Source: Diphasiastrum complanatum (taxonomy: Eukaryota > Streptophyta > Lycopodiopsida > Lycopodiales > Lycopodiaceae). From it: a stretch of DNA of 64,000 nucleotides. A program made the position numbers and the translations under genes. This document shows positions 12,247 through 24,258 of this stretch, in pieces. The notes below the pieces were generated by a model, which worked only from the letters and a program-made list of their open reading frames with translations, searched no databases and was not told the origin of the DNA. How positions within the stretch are numbered: the first letter of the stretch is position 1; every line of letters begins with the position of its first letter. The stretch covers positions 20,973,701 to 21,037,700 of the forward strand of contig CM055093.1 of NCBI GenBank assembly GCA_029204225.1, read 5' to 3'.

Positions 12247-13119
12247 TGTCATAAAACAGTGGTCATGAGCGCAACGAAGGCTCAGTTGCTCAGAGCGTAG
12301 GCTTGTAGGAACGGAAATGCAACAGTTAATAGCAGAAATATTCAATTAGAAGAATTCATATAGTTTGCGCAAATGAACGATGCAGTAGTGAGAAAAAAAT
12401 TGCACTACAATAAAACTATCAACAGTGAGTAAAATGGCTTGAAGTAATAACTTCAGCTTGTTGAGCGTGATAAAGCTGGCCACAGATTACTCTGCTTAAA
12501 AGAGAATTTTCAAAAATTAACACTTACATAGCTTGTTTCAGCTAATATAGAGATTTACAAGAGAGGAAATATCTTACAAGCCTTTAAGGCTATTTATGCA
12601 AGTCTTTGCATATGTACAAAAGTTGGTAACTATCAACCGCCTTTGGGATATTTGTTTGTCCAGCTGTTTTAGGGTTACTCATCCATTGCCGAAGTTGGTC
12701 AGCAAAAATGCAAAAAAGACAAAAGTGTCTTAAAATGATTTCTAAGATATTCTGGCCACTTGGGGCAGTGTGTCGCATTTTTTGCTAAGGAGTGAAAAAG
12801 ACGAAGGTGCATTTTCTAAGTTATTCTGGCCACTTGGCCAGTGTGTCGCATTTTTTGCTAAGGAGTGAAAAAGGCAAAATGATGAAGGTGCCTTAAATAT
12901 GATTTTTAAGGTTTTCTGGCCACTTGGCCAGTGTGTCACATTTTTCGCTAAGGAGTGGAAAAGGTGAAAAAGGTGAAGGTGCCTTAAAATGATTTCTAAG
13001 GCATAGAAAATCTCACAGGGAAAAATGTGAAGGCCTAAAAATATGTTGTCGGCCTTCAATTTTTTCGGATGCTCATTACTTGAACGATTTGTTCAAGACT
13101 CAGCATAAGAAATCTAACA
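12247..13119 (-). repeat. 5' LTR of copia element E
   Basis: 873 bp, minus-strand TGTTAG...TGACA. It contains the same U3 tandem array as the 3' LTR (about 12720-13000). Directly followed on the plus side by gttac, a near match to gttat left of the other LTR. Confidence 0.9.
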
Positions 13120-13124
13120 GTTAC

Positions 13125-15288
13125 AATGTATATGTATGAGGATGGTGTTTACACTTTACAATGTATGTTTATATAGCATCTCTAAGGTATGAAAATGTAT
13201 AAATGATGTCCACTGACTAGTTTACTAGTGAAGGCTGACCACCAACGATGGATCATCCATTGGTTTTTGTTGCTCACAAAGCCCTGAATGAAGGAAATTC
13301 AATGGCTAGTGATTGATCCACCTCCTTCTTCACACATTTCTAAAAATAGGTATTCATACCCTGTAGGCAGAGATGGAGAACAAGATACCTTGTTGGTTTT
13401 GATTCTGATCTACCAACCAGCAATGTACACCACATACTCACCATTTATTGCTCACTTGGGCAACGATTGTGCATAAGCTACTACTTGTTAGCCATTGTCC
13501 CAACAATGGACAACTTGCTCACATTTTTGTCTCTTAATGTATGAGATGCTCTCTTCTTGTCCAACGATGGATTAATGGTTTATTAATTATCAAACTTCCT
13601 TAGTCTTTGATAATGTTGAAATAATGCAATTATGGAATTTACTCACAGTGCTAGTGTTGTGGAATATTTGGAAGAAGAGAAACACAACAAAAAATTTCAA
13701 GAAAGAATCAATGTTAATATCGACTATCCTTTGATAGCTAAGTAGCATAGATTAGTTTCTAGAGCTAGGTCTTATGCTAAAAATATGACTAGATGGAGAT
13801 TTTTATTACTTAAGATCGACGTTTCTCTTTTTTAACAATTGTATATTTGTAAAAGGTTAGTAATTCAAGAAAATTTTGCAAGAAAAAAAGAAGAAGGGCC
13901 TTTTATACTTTGATTTGTGCCCACCTTTCATCTTTTGAAACTTCTCTTAGAAATAGCCACAAGGGATTTTAAGGGGCATGTATAAGGTAGGCATAAGGTA
14001 AGTTACTACTTTAAAGGTAGTGACAAGGGGCTTACCAAGGCTTACGACAAGCCATATGGCATAGCTTACGTGTACATCGATTTCCTTAAGCAAGGAGGCA
14101 TGGGGAAAACCTTACCTCATAGATGCTTTCCTATTGTTGATTGATATGCATAGTTCGTTAGGGGGAGGTAGCGTAATCTTCTTTGGAGATGCATGCATCA
14201 ATTGAGATCTTGCCTGTCAACAATTAATCATGCTTCTCAATATTGAGCTTGGGATAGATGAGAAATTGATGGGGAAGGTATTATTTAAAAGAGTTCACAG
14301 ATGCTTTCCTCTTGTTGGTTGCTCCGCATAATTTGTTATGGGGAGGTAGTATAATCTTCTTTCTTGATGCATGCGTCAATTGTGATCCCTCATTGGAAAT
14401 AATGACTCTTTGGCTTCTCAACAAATATTCATGCTTCCTAGTATTCTGCTTGGGATAAATGAATTTTTTTTTGGAAGGTACTATTTGTTTATTTGCTACG
14501 TATAAGATTTCTATCAAATTTTGTTTTAAGCACACCACACATGGAGGAAATATTACTAACTATGAACTATTCACAACAACCTACAAGTATTTGCATCAAG
14601 GCTAAAGCCAAGCAAACCATGGAGAACTATCTCAAGAGGCTTGACTTTTGAAAGCCTCCAAAAACTTGGGGAGGAGGATGTCAATTGTAGTATATTGGCA
14701 ATGTGCCCATCTACATCAACATTGGGGGCTAGTGAAGGGTCAACCATTCTGGTTGATAAGAGACAAAAGGATGTTGGGGACCTTCTCAAGGGTCAACTAT
14801 TTTTGTTCTCACTCTGTATACCAAATATCAAGTTGTTTAATTTCTAGTCAATAAGCCATGTACAGATGTGATGGCCTAAATTGTACGTTCTCAAGGCTCA
14901 ACAATTTCTATAGATAAGACAAATAGTTGATTTTGCAATGTCAACACCTACAATGGTTGTATGATTTGGAAAATATTCTTCCACACGTGTACAATGCAAG
15001 TCAAAACCATAAAGTGATTTGTGGAATTGACTTTAATAACCAAAAATCATGCTATAGAGTGATGAAAAAAAACATATAATTCCTAGCAAAATTTGAGCAT
15101 AATATTTTTGCTATATGTTTTCTTAAGCGAATGACACACTCATCATGCATGTGTCATAAACTAAACCATGCCTTTGAGGATATCTTCAACTCTTAGATCT
15201 AATTAAAAAATGGTCAAGAATTTGCGTTTAAGTTTTATGAGCACCTCATGATAAGTGCAATGGTAGTTGCACATACCATGCAAACTTA
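13125..15288. other. Intergenic, no gene; one tandem duplication
   Basis: No supported gene. A ~185-bp unit containing 'gatgctttcct', 'ggggaggtag' and 'taatcttctt' is present twice in tandem (about 14113-14285 and 14297-14480). Confidence 0.55.
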
Positions 15289-15651
15289 ATGATGTCAATG
15301 GAGGCTTACAAAAAAAAGCTTGAGTTGTGGCAAAGAGAAATTCAAGCTTTGATTTGTAGGTGTAGCCTCATTTTCAAATTGAAGGCTACGACTATATGTA
15401 GTCTTTTTATTTCTTTCAATGGTAGTTACTTTTTATTATCATGTTTATGCACCAAAGTAAGTTTTGAAAAGGTTCACAAGGCTCCTGCATGGTGCGAAGA
15501 CCTTGGACTTAATGTCCTACCCCATGGTACTATCTTTAGATACCTCGGTTTTCCTTTGGAGCTTCCCTTTCCAAGTGAGGTGTCATTGTGCACTACTAGT
15601 GGTGCATGGGCCTTGGAGGGCATAAGTATACCCATGGGGCTGATGAATTAA
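15289..15651 (+). pseudogene. Possible LINE reverse-transcriptase scrap
   Basis: A 120-codon frame contains APAWCEDLGLNVLPHG followed by IFRYLGFPLELPF. This resembles the short segment ahead of the conserved RYLGxP block of plant L1-type RT proteins, where a Trp/Cys stretch precedes it. No other LINE domain is recognisable nearby. The identification rests on this one motif. Confidence 0.4.
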
Positions 15652-15797
15652 TACTATTCAATGAATGTAATGTAATAATGAGGCCAGTTACCTGAAACGC
15701 TGCCAACCACCATAGTATCATTTTTTGACTGGACACTGAATCTGAAATCTTCTTGGTCCTCTGTTTATGATAGAGCACCATTCATGAGAGTTATTCT

Positions 15798-15883
15798 AAC
15801 CCTCTCCATCTTCTGCCCTTTCACAATATCTGACTCATCTAACCCTCTCCATCTTCTGCCCTTTCACAATTTCTGACTCATCT
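15798..15883. repeat. 43-bp tandem duplication at a reading-frame end
   Basis: Two 43-bp units (15798-15840, 15841-15883) begin 'aaccctctccatcttctgcc' and differ at about one base. The minus-strand ORF beginning at 16260 reads through the second unit and stops in the first; the period is not a multiple of three, so the duplication shifted the frame. Confidence 0.85.
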
Positions 15884-17186
15884 AACTTAAGTACTATGAT
15901 TATTTTGTCATTCACCTTTTCATAGGTTATATCATATCTCAGCAAGTAATTTAGATTAACAAATAAGTTGTTTGATGAATTATAGAATATCGATCTTCCA
16001 TCAGTTTCATACACCTCCTCAATATGAAATGGAGTTCCAGTGATCTTATGCATACCTATGTTTAATGTATCCCTCTCTTTCTTCAAGTGATATGTCCTAG
16101 GGATTGGGACTTTTCTAATTTGAACTTGTTTAGAAGCTTCTCTAATTAGTTTAAATATTGTTGCATATGCTTCCCTGCTAATACCTGCAAAATCACAAGC
16201 ACCCTGAATTATAGTCTTATCTAAAAAAAATTGAATGTCCACCATCAAATACTCTGTCATTTTAATTACACCTTAGATTTGAACTCCTATTGTTCATCAT
16301 GATACGCTCAGTGGATTTGCCTGTCAATATTGTGCCCAATGACATTCCTAGTGAAGCATTGTCTTTAATATTCCGAGGAGCTACTAATGCATATCTGCAA
16401 AAAAAAACAGATAGTTAACAAAATATCACCATAGCTGAAATTAAATCCAAATGTCATTGAAAAACCTACAAAAATCAGAATATGCTTACTTGAATGCATA
16501 GATCCTTCTATTTCAATAACCTCCTTTTGAAAGCGTTTGAATATCCTTGCAACTTTGTCACTTTCGCTTCTTACTTTCAGCCTTCTTCTTTGCCAATTCC
16601 ACATCCTTCAATAATTGTAAGTTTTCAATATGAATAGATTGTAAGATTGACTGCATTTGCTCTAGTTCTGATTTGATATCGATTGTTATCTTCTGTAATG
16701 ATTCATTTTTTTTTTAAGTTGTTCATTTTCTTCTAATATCTTTTGGAGATGACAATTTCTATTCTGAAAATAAGAGGATATCTGAATTAACTCACCTTCT
16801 AAAAAGTGAACTTTATTCATGTAAAGTTGTTTTTCATGGTTCTGCAATCTTTCACAATATCCTAGTAATCCACTATGCCCATTGCATATCCATGTAACTA
16901 AATGAGTTATTGAGGAGAATGTGGGATGTGTCAAAGTGCTTGGATCTTGTGGATATAGTGTTCCATCTATCCACAAATCCAAGTTTTTTTTTCCTTTTGC
17001 CCTGTAATGAGAACGATCCTCAGCAGATATTTGAATTCCTTTGCCTCCTCTTCTCTGCAAAGGTGCCAAATCAATAGAGATATCCACATGTAGATGATAC
17101 AATGTCATCATAAAAAAAAACAATAGAGTAATCAGTTGCATCAAAGTACTATGACCAGATTCTATGAAGCAAAACAAAATACTCAT
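15835..17186 (-). pseudogene. Unidentified coiled-coil protein gene, broken
   Basis: Three minus-strand segments follow each other: 16686-17186 (166 codons, hydrophobic start then a Lys/Glu/Leu-rich coiled coil), about 16480-16690 (coiled coil continuing in other frames), and 15835-16260 (141 codons including GISREAYATIFKLIREA). Between them lies an exon-like tract starting YALVAPRNIKDNASLG after a cag acceptor near 16380. At least two frame changes are needed, one at a run of ten A near 16710. I do not recognise the family. Layout and decay fit a transposon-borne or captured gene, but no terminal repeats were found. Confidence 0.5.
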
Positions 17187-17189
17187 CTT

Positions 17190-18063
17190 TGATTATATTA
17201 TATACTCTGTACGATTAATCCAATCTCCATGCTTGTATGCTTGATTCAACTTTAGAAATGCCGCTCATTTTTTCATTCCAATAGGTAGTTGGCGCTCATA
17301 TTTCCATTCCAATGTGATGATGGCATTCATAAATGGAGATGGCACCCATATTTCCATTCTCATGGAAGGCATGCATATGTAAACATTTTGCTATTTTCCT
17401 GATTCTAATTTAGGGATGGCGGTCATATATTAGATCCAGTGAAAATATTGCCCTTTTCGTAACCAATGGAGGGAATATTTTTTAATTTAGTCGTTATACT
17501 GCGAACTGTTTACAGTTCTTAACTGTGACTATAGACACTGTGGTTAGATCATTGGGAGTTAAGGAGGCCTCGGGAGTGGTGGGGGCAAGCAAATAAACAA
17601 TATTGTTTTTTTTATTTTGATATTTTTCTATGTCCTACATGGAATTTCTTAAAGGGTCTTTTTGATATTGAGAACTCCTCTAATGATTATAGCATGCATA
17701 GTCTTGCCAATGTTGATGAGCCTAATTCTCGAGATCTTGGTAAACATGATGTTGGATCTTTGTGATCCTTATGAGTCAAGAAGGAAATTTATTTTCTCAT
17801 GGAGTTGCAGCTATTTTTAAGGAGGAGGAGCTTTTGGATCAACTATATGTTTCAAGGATGGAACAAATCAACGGAAAAAGTGATCAAGTGGTGCAAAGCT
17901 CTCAAGTTCATCAAAGAAGTCAACATCAAAGAGGCACTATCATGGATATGGTGATTTAGAGATCTTCGTCAAATTTATTGGCTGATCTTCACACCTATGA
18001 AATGATCAGCCTTAAGTGTTGTAAATAGATGTACCATAAATGTATCAAGTTAGTTTTGAGGAG
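17190..18063 (+). other. Probable 3' end of a lost retrotransposon
   Basis: No intact gene. The block 'aaagggtctttttg' with 'gaactcctctaatg' near 17648 recurs at 22175 inside LTR B, and 'agttttgaggag' at the right edge looks like a polypurine tract ahead of LTR A. The 65-codon ORF at 17762-17959 has no recognised domain. Confidence 0.4.
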
Positions 18064-19718
18064 TGTTAAAATTGGCAAAAGCTAACTTGATCAAATCTTG
18101 TAAATACCATAATGACTTGTACCTATCATCAATAGACATGTGTGGAGCCTGTTCCCATGTGTGAAATCTATGCCTAAGTCATTTAGATAAATCATATAGG
18201 TTGTACATATCATTTAATTTGGAAACTAGTGGCTAAATTGGCCAAAAACTAGTTTAGTAGTATTATGCCACTTGGCACCATTCTTGTGGTAGAAAATGCT
18301 ATATCACATGGGTAGGAGTGGTCTCCCACATGTGAGATATCATGTAAAAATTTTAGATGCATTGTATATAGATTTCACACAAGTCAAATGTCAAATCTCC
18401 TAGATTGTAGGACCTACCTTCTAATTTGTAGGAATCTAGAAGGTCAACACTAGCCACCAATGATGATGTGGCAAATTAATGGAATCTTAGCCAAAGTGGG
18501 TATGGATAAGCACTATGACCTATCTCACACGTGCTGGAAGTTGCTTAGAGAGAGAGTATGATGATTTTTGTATTTAATCCATGATGGATCTACTTTGAGA
18601 AATCAATGAAGCAAGATCTTGGTTTTGGAGGCATATCTTGAGTATTCTCATATTTGTGTTGTGATTTTATGGTTCTATTGCTTTCTGAAACTTGTGTACT
18701 TCAATCTCTGCTATAAGTCTGTACAAGTATTGTTCTTCACACATGTGAAGGCAGTAGGTCTCAAGTTTGATCATTTGCTTCTAGTAGAGTGCATTCTTGA
18801 AATATTTAAATGACAATCAAAATATTAATGGTTTTAACGTGTTGTACAAGTACATATAACAAACTCTCAATGAGAAGTACAATAGCTATATGCATTTTAT
18901 GTTCATTTTTTTTATTGTGTGGTTTTTTAAAACTATATCAAATTTGAAATGGACATAATTATATAGGTTTTTACTAATTTATTTTTGAAAACATGGTATG
19001 TGCATTCTCAAGTTTTTTAAAAACAGTAAAAAATTACACCCTCAAAAAAATAATTTTATGCAAAAATGTGCTTTTATTTTTATACGGTAATTTTTGAAAC
19101 TTCTGGAGGGAATCTTCCTAGGAGAAACCTTTTCAATTACCCATTTAAGATTGTGTTTAATTCTCACTGGAGTGAAAGTTTTTGATGTTTGAGAGAGTTT
19201 TTGGTAGCAAAAAATGTTGGAGTTGATTTTTACTCCTACTCATCTGAATTCATCTCTTGAGTACATCTATACTATGTAAATATTCTCTCTCTACAACAGC
19301 ATGTAGCCTTACATAAGTCGAACAATCTACATATACATCGACTTTGAAGTAGAGCAAAATCGACTTCGACTTTTTATGTACCATCAACTCTCCATAGTAA
19401 TGCCTTAGAAAAGTTTTGAGAGCTTATTGACAATCTCGACCTTTTACACTATGTACTTTGTTTTCTTTTGGATTGAAATCTAAGTGTTCCAAACATTATT
19501 TTCTATTTACAGGCCGTACTGAAGATTGTACCATGTGTGGGGGCTGGATATTCACTTTGATTAATGATTTATGATTGCTCTTGCTTGATGTATGTAGAAT
19601 TGTCAATTTAGATCTCAATTTTGGTGTCTAATTTGCATTCAATAGTTAATCAATCAATCAATACCTCTTGTGAGTCATTAATAGGCTCAAGTAATGTCCA
19701 AATTACTATACTTTGACA
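18064..19718 (+). repeat. LTR A
   Basis: Starts TGTTAAAATTGG right after a purine stretch and ends ...CTTTGACA before the PBS. Its first ~550 bp align with LTR B (21481-21850); the remainder matches poorly. Being preceded by a purine tract and followed by a PBS, it could serve as 3' LTR of a lost upstream element and 5' LTR of element A. Confidence 0.55.
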
Positions 19719-19730
19719 TGGTATCAGAGC
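19719..19730 (+). promoter_or_regulatory. Primer-binding site of element A
   Basis: TGGTATCAGAGC, exact copia PBS, directly after the CA end of LTR A. Confidence 0.9.
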
Positions 19731-20352
19731 AAGGTACAAGAGGTAATCATTGATCATTTGTACAATCCAAAATTAGCAAGTTTTTGGTGCAAAAAGCTAG
19801 TATTGGAGGGCCAACTAAAAATCGAGTGTAAGGGTGGAGATTTGTGGATCAAACCTGATCAAGGTTAGTTGAATCCGTACTGTTCACACATGAGGGCTGG
19901 TCTAAACCTCAAAATAATTTCCATTTTTCAGAAGATCCAAAAAATTACAAAGTGTTTGATCTTGATCCATTTTTTGGTGCTAGATCAAGGAAAAGCATCA
20001 ACAATTGTATGCCATTGATTGGATTTGAGTTTGTGTCATTAAATCTAGTTAATTAAGGCTGGGATCAAGCCCTCTAAAAGTGTTTCACATGTTTTGAGAA
20101 ACCATCAAGAGGTAGGAGCAAGTTTTTAGCCATTTCTTGTCAAAAATTGACATGATTTGATTGTTCTTGGATAGAATCTCATCTTATCTTCATTTCATCT
20201 TTGTGAGGGAGTGTTAGAACTGTGGCTAGAAGTCCATTGAGAGGGCTAGAAGCCAAATTTGAGACAATCAAGACAAGAGAGACCTTTGTGAGTTTCTAGG
20301 TTCAAATCAAAGCCAATTTTTTATGTATTTATTTGTAGAATTCATTGGGAAG
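19731..20352 (+). other. Non-coding leader of element A
   Basis: About 620 bp between PBS and the gag ATG, without supported ORFs, as expected of a retrotransposon leader. Confidence 0.6.
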
Positions 20353-21302
20353 ATGGGAAGAATTGGAGCTTTCCTTCTAGAGCCTAGTGAAAGATTGAAC
20401 TCTACAAACTATTCCATATGGAAGGTGAGAATGGAGTCACTAATGGTACTCCAAGATCTCTATGAATTTGTCCTTGAAGAAGAGAATGAACCTCTTGGTG
20501 CTCAAGAATTGATTAGATACAAGAAGAAAGCTAGGCCAACGCTTCATTGCATTAAAATGAATGTTATTGAAGGGAGTATCTTCTTGCACATTGGCCAAAG
20601 AGGCATGGGATTCATTAAAATCCATTTATGAATCCAATAACAATTCAAGAGTACTCATGATTAGGAATCAAATTTTGCAAAGCATGAGGAGAAGTGAGAA
20701 AAATGCACAAGATTATGTGCTTAGAATCAAGTCTCTCAACAATGAGTTAGCCTCTATTGGAGAGAATATTCATGATAATGAGCTTGTCCAAGTGATCCTA
20801 AATGGCCTTGGTGATGAATTCACAAATTTGGTCCAAAGTTTTTCCATCCAAGACACTTTGCCTACAATTGAAAAACTTCATAGTGTACTTGTAGCTGAAG
20901 AGTGTAGGATGCTCCACACAAAGGCTAGGATGAACTCCTTGTCACTGCAAGATGGAGATGAGAAAGCAAATTTCTCATACAAAGGCAAGAAGAAGACCAA
21001 TGGAGCTAAGAAGAATCATCAAAAGGAGACCAAGGAGGAGGATGCACCATCAAGATCAAAGGGCAAAGGGAAGAAAGACAAATCCAAATACAAGTGCTTC
21101 TTTTGTGGAAAGAAGGGGCACTTTGCATCAGAATGCTTCAAAAAGAAGAAGGCACAAGAAGACAAGCAATGCAATATTGCACATCAAGAAGAGGAGGATG
21201 AAGAAAAATCATCTTTAATGGCATCCATCTCAACACCATCATCCAAACCCAACACAAGTGAATCTTGGTGGATTGATAGGGGGCTTACAAGACAAACGCA
21301 AT
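20353..21302 (+). pseudogene. copia gag of element A, one frameshift
   Basis: From the ATG at 20353 (MGRIGAFLLEPSERL, then NYSIWKVRME, the copia gag signature) the frame runs to about 20570 and then continues one frame over to 21302. The second part has the gag core, a Lys-rich linker and the CCHC knuckle CFFCGKKGHFASEC (21100-21141). It ends at WWIDRG, the start of the protease where WWIDSGA is expected, and nothing of protease, integrase or RT follows. Confidence 0.85.
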
Positions 21303-21480
21303 AAAATATTAGAGAAATTCCATACTCCAAAAGAGCCTCTAAGAAATGCCACATGGAAGAGAAAAATTAGTTGTATTTTAAAACTACGATTGAATTTTTG
21401 GTCTTCCCGCATAGCTCCGATGACTTAACCCAACTAGTAATGTGCGTAGTTAATTGAAAGTCGGACAAGCAAAATGCCGG

Positions 21481-22501
21481 TGTTAGATTTGACAATTTTC
21501 ACCTTGTTTAAGTTAATTGTTTGATATCTATGTGGATCCACACGTGTGATGACCTGTCCACACGTGTGAAAATGCATGTGAAAAGTTTAGATCCATTGTA
21601 CATAGCTTCCATATGAGACATATGCAAAATCTCCTATTTTGTAGGATCTATCTCCTAGAATGTAGGAATCTAGAAGGTCAACACTAGCCATCAATGATGA
21701 TGTGGAAAATTAGTGGAATTTAAACTAAATGGATTAGGATAAGCTCAATGAGATGTCTCACATGTGTGGGAAGTGGATTAGAGAGAGAATTCCACTATTG
21801 TGTATTCGATCCATAATGGATCCATTTTGAAGCTAATGATTGTTTTCATTAGAGGAGTTTTGAGCTCCAAAAAGACAAGAATTCGTGCAAGATGTAGTTT
21901 ATATTATTAAAATAGTATAACACTAATACTTTTGACTTGCCATAACTTTTTAATCGTAGGTTAAAAGTATGTGATGTAGCATATCATTGGAAAGCCCTTG
22001 TTGAGCGCCTTTCAATGCACTAAACTTCGTTAGATTCGGACTTACCACTAAAAAGTTATGCCATTTTTAGTGTGAATTCAAAATGTGGATTCAAAAAGTT
22101 ATGTAGATTTCAATTTGAGTGTTTTGATTGGTCATTGTGTAAGAAAAAATTGGGAAAAAATATAAAAAGAATCTTTACAAAGGGTCTTTTTGGGATTTAG
22201 AACTCCTCTAATGGGGAGCCAATCTTGATGTTATCACTCTCTTATGCATGATCTCTTGATATGAATGCTTAGGAACTTGTTAGTAATCAATTTCTCTATT
22301 AGCAAGCCATACACTCACTAATTTTCACACGTCTGAAGCCGTAGGATCTTAATCTTGATTGTTCTTGCTTGGAAGTGTAGTAATTGACAATGAAAGCTAG
22401 TTTTAAGTGCTAGTCTTGATCTAGATCAATTGTCCAAGTTGCCAATCACTCTCATTGATCTAAAATAGATCTAATTAAGATCCATTTTATGAATTTCATC
22501 A
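21481..22501 (+). repeat. LTR B
   Basis: Starts TGTTAGATTTGAC and ends ...TTTCATCA before a PBS. Contains two exact CACACGTGTG palindromes (21539-21548, 21559-21568). It is followed by PBS and a further leader, so it also heads a second, truncated internal region. Confidence 0.65.
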
Positions 22502-22919
22502 TGGTATCAGAGCCAATTCTAAGAGCATAGTTAATGATCTAGATCTCTCGATTTTGTAAAAAGCGTTGGTGCTAAAATAAATTTGAGAGAGGGCAAGCCT
22601 AACCATTGGATTACTTCAAGCTTTGAGATCTATATGTGGATCTGAGGTTCAGGTGTATTTATCACACGTGTGGGAGGCTACCCTACTTGTACTTGCTTCA
22701 TATTAGAAAGATCTTCAAAGCTTTGCATCATACAAGTTTGTGAGAGTGTAATGAGTGATTTGCCTTGTAAAATTCAATTGTTTCATAATAGAGCTGATAA
22801 GAATTGATGATAGATATTTATGACACTACTTAATCATTGAGAGAGAGAGTGAGGAGGCTGATGATTTTTTAGTCCTAGATAGAGACTAAAGTCATTTTGA
22901 TCACCATAGGAAGGCTCGA
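22502..22919 (+). other. PBS and leader following LTR B, cut by LTR C
   Basis: TGGTATCAGAGCC at 22502-22514 is a canonical PBS; the following ~400-bp leader has a third CACACGTGTG (22663-22672). It ends abruptly at LTR C. Confidence 0.6.
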
Positions 22920-23507
22920 TGTTGGAGGGTTTGCGGATCCCGAGGCAACCCTAACCCTAGTTAATAAGTGAAGGATTCGGCACCCTGCATATATAAGTCC
23001 AACCTGATGATCACATAGTTATTTAATTAATTAAAAGCTGAAAAAGAGCTTTAGGCCTTTTTGCGGGACTTTTAATGTCGCAAGGCCTAAATGTCAAGTT
23101 AGTGAATAAAGTTGGGTCTCCCACCAAAATTGGTTCAAATTCAAATTCAAATTGGTTCCCTCCAATTTTGAATGGGTTCCCACTCTTTTTAAGTTTAAAT
23201 AGTTAGGCAGGTAGAAATGGGCCAATAGGATTTTGAGGCGAAGGCCCTCCTCTCCACTATAAATACTCTCTAACTCGAGTAGAGACTTATGCTAATGCAT
23301 TAAATTCTTGTACTTTTTCTCTCTTGTCTTTCAAAGCTATCGTTCTTTGATTCTTAGCATGCTAGATTGTGATTTAGCCATAAAATTATGTACTAGATCT
23401 TGGTATTCAATCTAGAATCAAGTTATGTGCTAAACACAAAGCTTAATAAGATCATTCACACTTGAGGATCATTCCCCACATGTGTGAGCTTGCTGGAAAT
23501 TTTGTCA
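22920..23507 (+). repeat. LTR C
   Basis: TGTTGGAGGG...TTTTGTCA, 588 bp, with a TATA box (ctataaatac near 23258). The last ~240 bp (23269-23507) are nearly identical to the end of LTR D (46988-47226), while the preceding U3 parts are unrelated. Confidence 0.75.
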
Positions 23508-23520
23508 TTGTATCAGAGCC
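23508..23520 (+). promoter_or_regulatory. Primer-binding site of element C
   Basis: ttgtatcagagcc, a one-base variant of the usual TGGTATCAGAGC, directly after the LTR. Confidence 0.75.
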
Positions 23521-24258
23521 ATGCTATTATCTCTGATTGTTCAAGAATTTGTGAGCCCAATTCAAGCAAAAAAATAGTTTATCACTTTTCTTTACCTTTC
23601 TTGAAAAGTGTTTGGATCAAAGAGGACAGAAACTAGATTTTCATATCAGAATTGACATTGTACGGAAATATGAAATTCCGCACGTGTGAAAATCAGAGTT
23701 TTTCAGACCTCTTTAATTCCTTCATATTTGGTCCAAAGATATTGACGTTATAGCTTGATGGAAAGCTTATGATGTGTACTTTCCATTGCAATTGATCCTA
23801 AATCAATCTAATGTGTCTATCAAGAGTTATAAGCTCTTAAAGAGGGTAGGGAGAGGTCCAAAATCCGAGTGACCACTTTTTGATTTGATTCAATCTTGCT
23901 TGATTCATAATCCATTGTTTTGAGTAGTCAACACAATAAACTGAAGATCAAGACAAAGTTTGATGTTATTGAACACTTTTGAGCCTTCTTTGAATCATTA
24001 GTGTTTTTTTTTTAGCCTCTAACACATGCCAAAATTAGAATCCAAACTTGTCTATGTTCCTCAATCCATTTTGAGAGACTGATCTAGATTGTCTTGTTTT
24101 GTGGAATATTTGAGATCTATCTCAAATACAATTGCAAGTTTTTCACATAGGAATGGTAGCACACCCTTGAAAATACCTATAGTGAAAGAGAGTAGCAACA
24201 TCAAGTCTGATTGGAACAAGCTCAAACATATAATTGTCCAATAACAAGAAGTCTTCAC

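Larger units (their letters stand above)
7993..13119 (-). mobile_element. Ty1-copia element E, structurally near complete, degenerate
   Basis: Two LTRs of about 875 bp (7993-8867 and 12247-13119) flank, in minus-strand order, PBS, gag, GAG-pre-integrase, integrase, part of RT, a scrap of RNase H and a polypurine tract. The order gag-IN-RT-RH identifies Ty1-copia. Candidate target duplications are gttat (7988-7992) and gttac (13120-13124), four of five matching. LTRs differ visibly, roughly 85-90% identity by eye, so the insertion is old. The pol part has frameshifts and an internal deletion joining RT to RNase H. Confidence 0.9.
18064..22501 (+). mobile_element. copia-like element A: LTR-PBS-gag-LTR without pol
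   Basis: Two related LTRs (18064-19718 and 21481-22501) share the region around 'gaatctagaaggtcaacactagcc' and 'catgatggatc'. Between them are a canonical PBS, a leader and a gag with zinc knuckle, but no integrase or RT. The arrangement matches gag-only terminal-repeat elements (TR-GAG type) or an internal deletion. LTR lengths differ (about 1.65 and 1.02 kb), so LTR A may itself be composite. Confidence 0.6.

Noticed and set aside
19719-19730. tRNA-like sequence at 'tggtatcagagc' sites
   Set aside because: These are 12-base primer-binding sites next to LTR ends; no cloverleaf arms are present.
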